Below, piece by piece: positions 59,478 to 64,000 of a stretch of DNA of 64,000 nt. The notes beneath the pieces are model-generated. The model saw only the letters and a program-made list of their open reading frames with translations. It ran no database searches and was not told where the DNA came from. A program made the translations under genes and the position numbers. This stretch comes from Chloroflexi bacterium TSY (lineage in GTDB: Bacteria > Chloroflexota > Anaerolineae > Caldilineales > Caldilineaceae): assembly GCA_019217005.1 (NCBI GenBank), contig JAHBNG010000023.1, positions 1 through 64,000 of the forward strand, given 5' to 3'. How positions within the stretch are numbered: position 1 is the first letter of the stretch; each line of letters opens with the position of its first letter.

Positions 59478-59999
59478 ATGAAGCGTATGAATACCAAGAT
59501 TTTCGAATGGCAAAAAGGTGATGATGTCCCTGCAATCAACTTAGAACCTATCCGAAAAGTGGTTGTGAGTCCGACCAACTTCTCGAGCGAGAATACATCG
59601 TCACAGAACTTTTCGGATAAGCACTTAGCCTTCCAAGCAGACGGACACAACGAACTAGATAGTACTTCTCGATTGACCGATCATGAGACGCAGAATCTTA
59701 AACAGCGCAGCAAAATCTATGAATTCATTTTGGTATGCGTGCTCATCTACAGCTTTGCTCTATTTCTCTTTTGGCAACGAACAAATCAGCACATTGCAAG
59801 ATTAACAGCTGAAATTAGTGCTATGCAAAGCCAATTCTCCGAAACGCAAGGGCAACCTGTTTTCATAACGATTCTAGTTGATCAATCAGAGAAGCAACCA
59901 CTCGACGTACCTGTAGATTCCAATCACGAACCACTTTGGGATATCGATCAAGTCGACGGTCGAATTTCTGTATTGAAGGGGCACATAACACTGCCATAG
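59478..59999 (+). CDS. single-pass membrane protein with MITE-derived N-terminal segment
   Basis: The frame is open from 59349, but ATG codons at 59478 or 59487 are the most sensible starts. About 20-30 residues are followed by an 82-bp MITE read in frame (LEPIRKVVVSPTNFSSEN). Next come a polar stretch, one membrane helix (YEFILVCVLIYSFALFLFW), a short coiled-coil-like segment (IARLTAEISAMQSQFSE) and an outer domain of about 60 residues. The product would be about 173 residues. No family is recognised. The native start may lie after the MITE, where no ATG is available. Confidence 0.5.
   Translation: MKRMNTKIFEWQKGDDVPAINLEPIRKVVVSPTNFSSENTSSQNFSDKHLAFQADGHNELDSTSRLTDHETQNLKQRSKIYEFILVCVLIYSFALFLFWQRTNQHIARLTAEISAMQSQFSETQGQPVFITILVDQSEKQPLDVPVDSNHEPLWDIDQVDGRISVLKGHITLP
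59544..59625 (+). mobile_element. 82-bp TA-flanked MITE, copy 3
   Basis: TA at 59542-59543 and 59626-59627. The element begins GAACCTATCCGAAAAGTGG and ends CTTTTCGGATAAGCACT, as in copy 1. It lies inside an open reading frame without breaking it. Confidence 0.9.
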
Positions 60000-60078
60000 G
60001 ACGAGCTGATTGAGTGGGTACAAAAAAACCTCTCCCCCGAATTCTACTGTCTATTCGTTGAGGAATAGGGAATCAACT

Positions 60079-60318
60079 ATGAGCAAACCAACCAACCTAA
60101 CCACGCCGACTACCCTCTTCACCATCCGTCTCTGGTGCGAAACGTACAACGACAATCGGTTCGAATGGCGAGGCAAAATTACCAACTTACACAACCAGGA
60201 AGTACGCTACTTTCGAGATGCAGAAACGCTTTATGGGGTGATAGTAAAGATGGTTCACGGTGCTCCACGAAGGGGAGAAGAATCTATACCACTTATAGAC
60301 TTTTTTCACGAAACGTAA
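60079..60318 (+). CDS. small conserved-looking protein of unknown function
   Basis: The 79-residue protein starts MSKPTNLTTPTTLFTIRLWC, with AGGGAATC upstream. The core RLWCETYNDNRFEWRGKITN and EVRYFRDAETLYGVIVKMV resembles a short domain seen next to diverse genes in Chloroflexota, with a W-RG...RYFRD pattern (from memory, not checked). No signal peptide or membrane helix. Its 3-prime end overlaps a degenerate minus-strand nuclease fragment. Confidence 0.6.
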   Translation: MSKPTNLTTPTTLFTIRLWCETYNDNRFEWRGKITNLHNQEVRYFRDAETLYGVIVKMVHGAPRRGEESIPLIDFFHET

Positions 60319-60600
60319 GCATTTCTGCCAACGCGATCTTCTGCTCTTGACAGAGCGACCTCGCCTCATCCGTAAAGCCACCCAAAGACAAAAAGGCTTT
60401 GAGAACTACTTTGTCTGGATTGCCCTGTGCATACGCATCTACTTTGTGCTGAAAATCTTCGACCGCTTTTACGCCCATTTTATCCTGCTGTTTTTTTACT
60501 TCAACCCACCGACCATCCACCCAACTCCTCTACCGTCCGTTGCATTCGGCACGCCACCCAAATACATCGCACACAGTTGACGATGACGGCCCCCACAAAC
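60293..60600 (-). pseudogene. remnant of a PD-(D/E)XK nuclease-like gene
   Basis: On the minus strand, VCDVFGWRAECNGR is followed by a TAG, then RWVEVKKQQDKMGVKAVEDF, HKVDAYAQGN, VVLKAFLSLGGFTDEARSLC and a stop at 60293. The spacing D-V-F...E-V-K-K fits a PD-(D/E)XK (restriction-endonuclease-like) core. The N-terminal part is gone at the MITE side (60634), and there is an in-frame stop, so it is a dead fragment. The family assignment is tentative. Confidence 0.5.
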
Positions 60601-60633
60601 CGCTAGACCTGCCTGCAACGCATTCTTACACTA

Positions 60634-60715
60634 AGAACCTATCCGAAAAGTGGTTGTGAGTTCAAGCGGCTTCTCGAGTGAGACTACATCGTCACAGAAC
60701 TTTTCGGATAAGAAC
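60634..60715 (+). mobile_element. 82-bp TA-flanked MITE, copy 4
   Basis: TA at 60632-60633 and 60716-60717; begins AGAACCTATCCGAAAAGTGG and ends TTTTCGGATAAGAAC. The centre differs from other copies (TTCAAGCGGCTTCTCGAGTG) but the length is unchanged. Confidence 0.88.
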
Positions 60716-61028
60716 TAACGCAAAATGCACACGAGAGCTGTGGGTGTATTTCACTTTCGGGCGAGGTCAGAAGAATGCGATACACACGCATTGAATCGTA
60801 TGGTACGTCCAACCATTGATTAACACGGAAGAAACGCCTCGCAACACGAAATCCATCAAAAGAAACGCCTTGTGGCACCAAACGCAACGCTTGAGAAACG
60901 GTGACTCCGCTATTCTGTACATATCAATATATTGTTGCTCACTCGATCCGGGAACGACGGCATCATGGTTGGTTCATTTATTCAGTATCCCAGCAACGTC
61001 TTTCACTATATCTTTCAAGGAGTAGAAA

Positions 61029-61718
61029 ATGAGAATTTTTCACGATACATTTTTAGCCCAGTTAACAATCTGGCTTCTCGCGGCTACTACGTTGCTGAGC
61101 ACGACAACGCCAGCGGCGGCAAGCGGTGTTGTCCATAACGTTTATCTGCCCGTTATGACATCGCCACAAAACGTAGCAGTAGCACCTGTTTACAATGAAA
61201 GCCTCGATTTCAACATCGACAGCGATCCGACGATTACACGACTTGTATCTTTAACGGAAAAAGGCGGTCGGCTCGACACCACACAGTTGATTTGTGGCGC
61301 TAATGCAACACTGGAGGTTCATGTCTTTGGCTCTGAAGGTGAAGCGGAACGTCTCAACGAGGTTATTGTTCAGGTTGTTCATACAGATGAGCAGGGCGCA
61401 ATCAAAGAAGAATATAAGCGGACTGGCCGAGATAGAAATCAAGGTAGATCTGAACTTGGTGTTGTGCGATTTAACTTGCAGCCCAAGGATCCAAACGTGC
61501 AGATTGAGAAGACCGAAGTACGAATCATTGCAGACGTTGATGGTCGCAAAGTCTCTAGCGCATCGATGAGCCTCTCCACTGTACCGACTGCGATCCCATT
61601 TGAATGGCTCGAGCGAGCAGGATACTGTCGAGATTATCGAACATGCCAGGCCTTTACGCAACTGAATATGTGCGCAGGAAATTTCAGCTGGAACGTGGCA
61701 TTCAAGCGAAGCTACTGA
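61029..61718 (+). CDS. exported protein of unknown function
   Basis: The 229-residue protein has a signal peptide (LTIWLLAATTLLSTTTPAAA, likely cleaved after AAAS). A VYLPVM segment follows, a pattern common just after signal peptides in Chloroflexota exported proteins. The mature part is mostly beta-prone (TLEVHVFGSEGEAERLNEVI, TEVRIIADVDGRKVSSASM), suggesting one immunoglobulin-like domain. A C-terminal Cys-rich tail (YCRDYRTCQAFTQLNMCAG) has three cysteines that could form disulfides. The ribosome-binding site CAAGGAG is followed 8 nt later by the ATG. No family recognised. Confidence 0.75.
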   Translation: MRIFHDTFLAQLTIWLLAATTLLSTTTPAAASGVVHNVYLPVMTSPQNVAVAPVYNESLDFNIDSDPTITRLVSLTEKGGRLDTTQLICGANATLEVHVFGSEGEAERLNEVIVQVVHTDEQGAIKEEYKRTGRDRNQGRSELGVVRFNLQPKDPNVQIEKTEVRIIADVDGRKVSSASMSLSTVPTAIPFEWLERAGYCRDYRTCQAFTQLNMCAGNFSWNVAFKRSY

Positions 61719-61775
61719 GAACAGCTCTTGCAGTGACACACAGATGTGTTCCGCGTCATCATTGCCAAACCAACA

Positions 61776-62201
61776 ATGATCAACCACACTCCCACACCCG
61801 CAGAGGCAGCCATTATGCTTGCCACGATAGACTTTGTTCATGCCTTCATAGAGACCAACGCAGAGAGGATTGCAGGGCACTACACGCAAGATGGCAGACT
61901 TTTGCCTTCCCACGGCAAAGTCATCACGAGTCGGCTTGCCATTCGAGCATTTTGGCAAGGAGTATTAGATATGGATCTTGTTTGTTTGGAACGCACAGCC
62001 ACCGAAATCCAGAGTGAAGCGACTATCGGCCACGAAACCGGGACTTACGCACTTTGCCGACGAAACGGACAACTGGTCGATCAAGGTACATACATCGCGC
62101 TTTGGCAATGGAAAGAAGATCGCTGGCAGATTTACTACGATCTGTGGCACAGCAGTCGGCTTGCATTGATGGGAAATAGAAAGCGGATAGACGATGGTTA
62201 G
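61776..62201 (+). CDS. SnoaL-like (NTF2-fold) protein
   Basis: The 141-residue protein begins MINHTPTPAEAAIMLATIDF (a GTG ten codons upstream is also possible). Its pattern is that of the NTF2/SnoaL superfamily: FVHAFIETNAERIAGHYTQD (helix with ground-state Tyr/Asp), LLPSHGKVITSRLAIRAFWQ, EIQSEATIGHETGTY and a final ALWQWKEDRWQIYYDLWHS. Such proteins are small cone-shaped enzymes or ligand binders; the reaction is not predictable. Cytoplasmic, single domain, normal length. Confidence 0.75.
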   Translation: MINHTPTPAEAAIMLATIDFVHAFIETNAERIAGHYTQDGRLLPSHGKVITSRLAIRAFWQGVLDMDLVCLERTATEIQSEATIGHETGTYALCRRNGQLVDQGTYIALWQWKEDRWQIYYDLWHSSRLALMGNRKRIDDG

Positions 62202-62312
62202 ACATTGATCAGACGGAGGTTAGCTCAGCGGTGCTATAGTCGAGCGACGCCGTCAACCGCTATCTCTCTTCAGAAATTAGCCCCTAATTCATCTCAGAAA
62301 GGAGGAGATGGA

Positions 62313-62720
62313 ATGAAACTCAATACTTTCATGACTGCTACAGCTGTCGTTGCGGCACTCTACGGTATCAGATTCGTCCTGATGCCGCGTCAAATTTCCA
62401 CGCTCTACGGGATTGAAGCCGACAACGCTTTGCAGTTTACGAATCAGCTCTTTGGTGCGGCTCTCGTTACATTTGCAGTGTTGACCTGGGCAGCCAGAAA
62501 TGCTGGTGACTCAGACGCCCGACGAGCTATTGTGATGGCCCTATTCATTGGCCAAAGCATTGGCTTCATCGTCTCTTTGGTCGCCCAACTTCGTGGCGTC
62601 GTGAATGGAGTTGGCTGGTCAACCGTCGCAATCTATCTGTTGTTGACGTTGGGTTATGGATATTACCAGGTTACGGGGTCAGCAACTACGAAATCAACGC
62701 CCACTTCAGTAAAAGTCTGA
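62313..62720 (+). CDS. four-helix membrane protein, DUF4345-like
   Basis: The 135-residue protein is preceded by AAAGGAGGAGATGGA, a near-perfect ribosome-binding site. Four membrane segments are visible: FMTATAVVAALYGIRFVLM, LFGAALVTFAVLTWAA, AIVMALFIGQSIGFIVSLVA and STVAIYLLLTLGYGYYQV. The pattern GIRFVLMPRQISTLYGIE resembles small uncharacterised membrane proteins of the DUF4345 type (tentative). It is close behind the SnoaL-like gene and may be co-transcribed. Confidence 0.7.
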   Translation: MKLNTFMTATAVVAALYGIRFVLMPRQISTLYGIEADNALQFTNQLFGAALVTFAVLTWAARNAGDSDARRAIVMALFIGQSIGFIVSLVAQLRGVVNGVGWSTVAIYLLLTLGYGYYQVTGSATTKSTPTSVKV

Positions 62721-62883
62721 GAGATGAAAGTCAGCCTGACAAGGCCATTCCAGAAAAATAAATGCCCGTTGAAAGAGGGGTTTCTCCCTGGAATAGCTAC
62801 GGCTTTTCCAGTCGAATTGGGTGATGGTTCACAAATAGATTGGCAAATATTATGAGGAGAGAGCGCACCTTTCCTTTGGAAAG

Positions 62884-62989
62884 GCGTTCTCTATTACACG
62901 CAGTAGAGAATCTCGGACCATTTGGCCCGCTCGAGTCTGTTTTGACTGAGAAATGCAGGATTATGTCTACTGCGTGTAATAGAGAACGC
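62884..62989. repeat. 24-bp perfect inverted repeat
   Basis: GCGTTCTCTATTACACGCAG (continuing TAGA, 62884-62907) is perfectly complementary to 62966-62989, enclosing a 58-nt spacer. It is within the 470-bp gap before the last permease. It could be an insertion remnant or a strong RNA structure; no gene is present. Confidence 0.75.
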
Positions 62990-63051
62990 TGCGCCATGCA
63001 TGGCGACTCCGCAGGAATTTGGATCGACTGAGACTAGAGATTAGAGACTTA

Positions 63052-63133
63052 GTGTTTATCCGAAAAGTTCTGTGACGAACCCTTGTTGGTCAAGAAACTG
63101 GTTGGACTCACAACTACTTTTCGGATAGGTTCT
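63052..63133 (-). mobile_element. 82-bp TA-flanked MITE, copy 5
   Basis: TA at 63050-63051 and 63134-63135. Reverse orientation: left end GTGTTTATCCGAAAAGTTC, right end CTTTTCGGATAGGTTCT. Confidence 0.9.
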
Positions 63134-63152
63134 TATCGCCCTGTGCCCCGTC

Positions 63153-63188
63153 TCCAATCTCTAATCTCCAATCTCTAATCTTCAATCC
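63153..63188. repeat. short tandem CCAATCTCTAAT repeat
   Basis: Three units of about 12 bp (CCAATCTCTAATCT and variants) lie just before the last gene. Complementary AGAGATTAGAGACT copies occur before the MITE at 63037-63049. Too short and too close-spaced for a CRISPR array. Confidence 0.6.
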
Positions 63189-63192
63189 CAAA

Positions 63193-64000
63193 ATGACCAA
63201 CTACATCTTCCAACGCCTCGTCTATATGGTGCTCACTTTCTTCATGTTGAGCGTTGTTGTCTTTATCATCATCCAGCTGCCGCCGGGTGATTATCTGGAC
63301 ACTTACATCGTGGCGCTACAAGAACAGGGTGGTTTTGCAGATGAAGCTGAAGTTGAGGCATTGCGTAAACAATTTGGCCTGGATGGGAATGTGGTGGAAC
63401 AATACATACGGTGGCTGGGCAAATTTTTGCGTGGAGATATGGGGCGTTCGTTTGAGTGGAATCAGCCCGTCAATAAATTATTGGCCGAACGGCTTCCCTA
63501 CACAGTGATGCTTTCTTTGATCACGCTCTTTTTTACCTATGTCGTTGCAATACCGATTGGGATCTACGTCGCCACCCGCCAATACAGCTTTGGCGATTAC
63601 TTCTTTTCTGTACTGGGTTTTGTTGGACTGGCTACGCCCAATTTCATGTTGGCTCTGATCCTCATGTTCCTGTTTTTTAGATACTTCGATATCAGCGTTG
63701 GCGGTCTCTTTTCTGCCGAATATGCGCTGGAACCGTGGAGCTTGGGTAAGGTCTGGGATCTCTTCACCCATCTCTGGGTCCCTGTCATTGTGATTGGCAC
63801 AGCAGGTACGGCGGGTATTATCCGCGTGATGCGTGGTACCCTGTTAGACGAACTGGGTAAGCAATATGTCATTACAGCGCGCGCCAAGGGCGTCACGGAA
63901 GGGAAACTGCTCTTTCGCTATCCAGTACGGGTCGCCATCAATCCGATTGTCAGCACTGTCGGCTGGCAACTGCCGCGCATTGTCTCCGGTGAAACCATCG
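63193..64000 (+). CDS. OppB/DppB-type ABC transporter permease, partial at window end
   Basis: The frame starts MTNYIFQRLVYMVLTFFML at 63193 and is open to the last base (269 codons). It parallels the OppB at 36882: IIQLPPGDYLDTYIVALQE, GRSFEWNQPVNKLLAERLP, FVGLATPNFMLALILMFLF and the EAA loop VITARAKGVTEGKLLFRYPV. Membrane segments lie at about 9-30, 100-125, 135-160 and 190-215. It shows what the frameshifted OppB looks like when intact (GDMGRSFEWNQPV against NDWG-QSLEWQKPV). It probably begins a second Opp-type transporter operon continuing to the right. Confidence 0.93.
   Translation, partial: MTNYIFQRLVYMVLTFFMLSVVVFIIIQLPPGDYLDTYIVALQEQGGFADEAEVEALRKQFGLDGNVVEQYIRWLGKFLRGDMGRSFEWNQPVNKLLAERLPYTVMLSLITLFFTYVVAIPIGIYVATRQYSFGDYFFSVLGFVGLATPNFMLALILMFLFFRYFDISVGGLFSAEYALEPWSLGKVWDLFTHLWVPVIVIGTAGTAGIIRVMRGTLLDELGKQYVITARAKGVTEGKLLFRYPVRVAINPIVSTVGWQLPRIVSGETI

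Noticed and set aside
62213..62260. tRNA-like GGAGGTTAGCTCAGCGG segment
   Set aside because: No TPsiC arm, anticodon stem or acceptor pairing could be built downstream.
63153..63188. Possible CRISPR-like repeat
   Set aside because: Units of about 12 bp are directly adjacent with no spacers, and no cas genes are seen.

Overview
The window looks like chromosome from a Chloroflexota bacterium, most plausibly Caldilineaceae-like. This is inferred from gene content: Tat-type lipoprotein solute-binding proteins, several very large BTAD/STAND transcriptional activators with TPR tails, phytanoyl-CoA dioxygenase and CaiB/BaiF enzymes, and an exported protein with a VYLPVM segment just after its signal peptide. 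No rRNA, tRNA or CRISPR array was seen.

Layout. (1) 1-9.9 kb is dense with insertions: two aldo/keto reductase paralogues, one broken by an IS at its start codon and one by a 215-bp MITE; an IS nested inside another IS; an ISAzo13-like IS; and an 1850-bp IS that splits an EF-hand gene after codon 8. (2) 10-14.7 kb holds enoyl-CoA hydratase, a class III CoA-transferase, a frameshifted AlbA_2/RecG-like gene and a Gfo/Idh/MocA oxidoreductase. (3) 15-23 kb holds a secreted sortase-fold protein with an internal LPPTG, a truncated BTAD regulator cut by an IS630, and a two-domain exported protein interrupted by a third copy of the 5-bp-TSD IS. (4) 23.3-40.6 kb is a catabolic and uptake locus: GntR regulator, GH88 hydrolase, SDR, OYE flavoenzyme, PhyH dioxygenase, small membrane protein, OppF, a radical SAM protein, two paralogous peptide/oligosaccharide-binding lipoproteins, OppB, OppC and OppD. 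(5) 40.8-59.2 kb alternates three giant BTAD regulators with a tandem pair of AAA-ATPase/PD-(D/E)XK genes, a serine hydrolase and a second ISAzo13-like IS; the last regulator is broken by a MITE that itself carries a nested MITE. (6) 59.4-64 kb holds small membrane or exported proteins, a nuclease remnant, and the start of another OppB-type permease that runs off the window.

How it fits together. The 23-40 kb block reads as import through an Opp-type ABC transporter of a small glycoside or peptide, followed by removal of an unsaturated uronyl group (GH88) and redox processing (SDR, OYE, PhyH) under a GntR/FCD regulator; the radical SAM gene lies only 2 bp after OppF. The accessory DNA is unusually readable. 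Target-site duplications can be found for nearly every element, and removing the element plus one duplication copy restores the host reading frame (EF-hand protein, AKR2, exported protein, BTAD regulator). An 82-bp TA-flanked MITE occurs five times at exactly constant length. Several other lesions are single-base changes, some in homopolymers, so sequencing error must be weighed against true decay.
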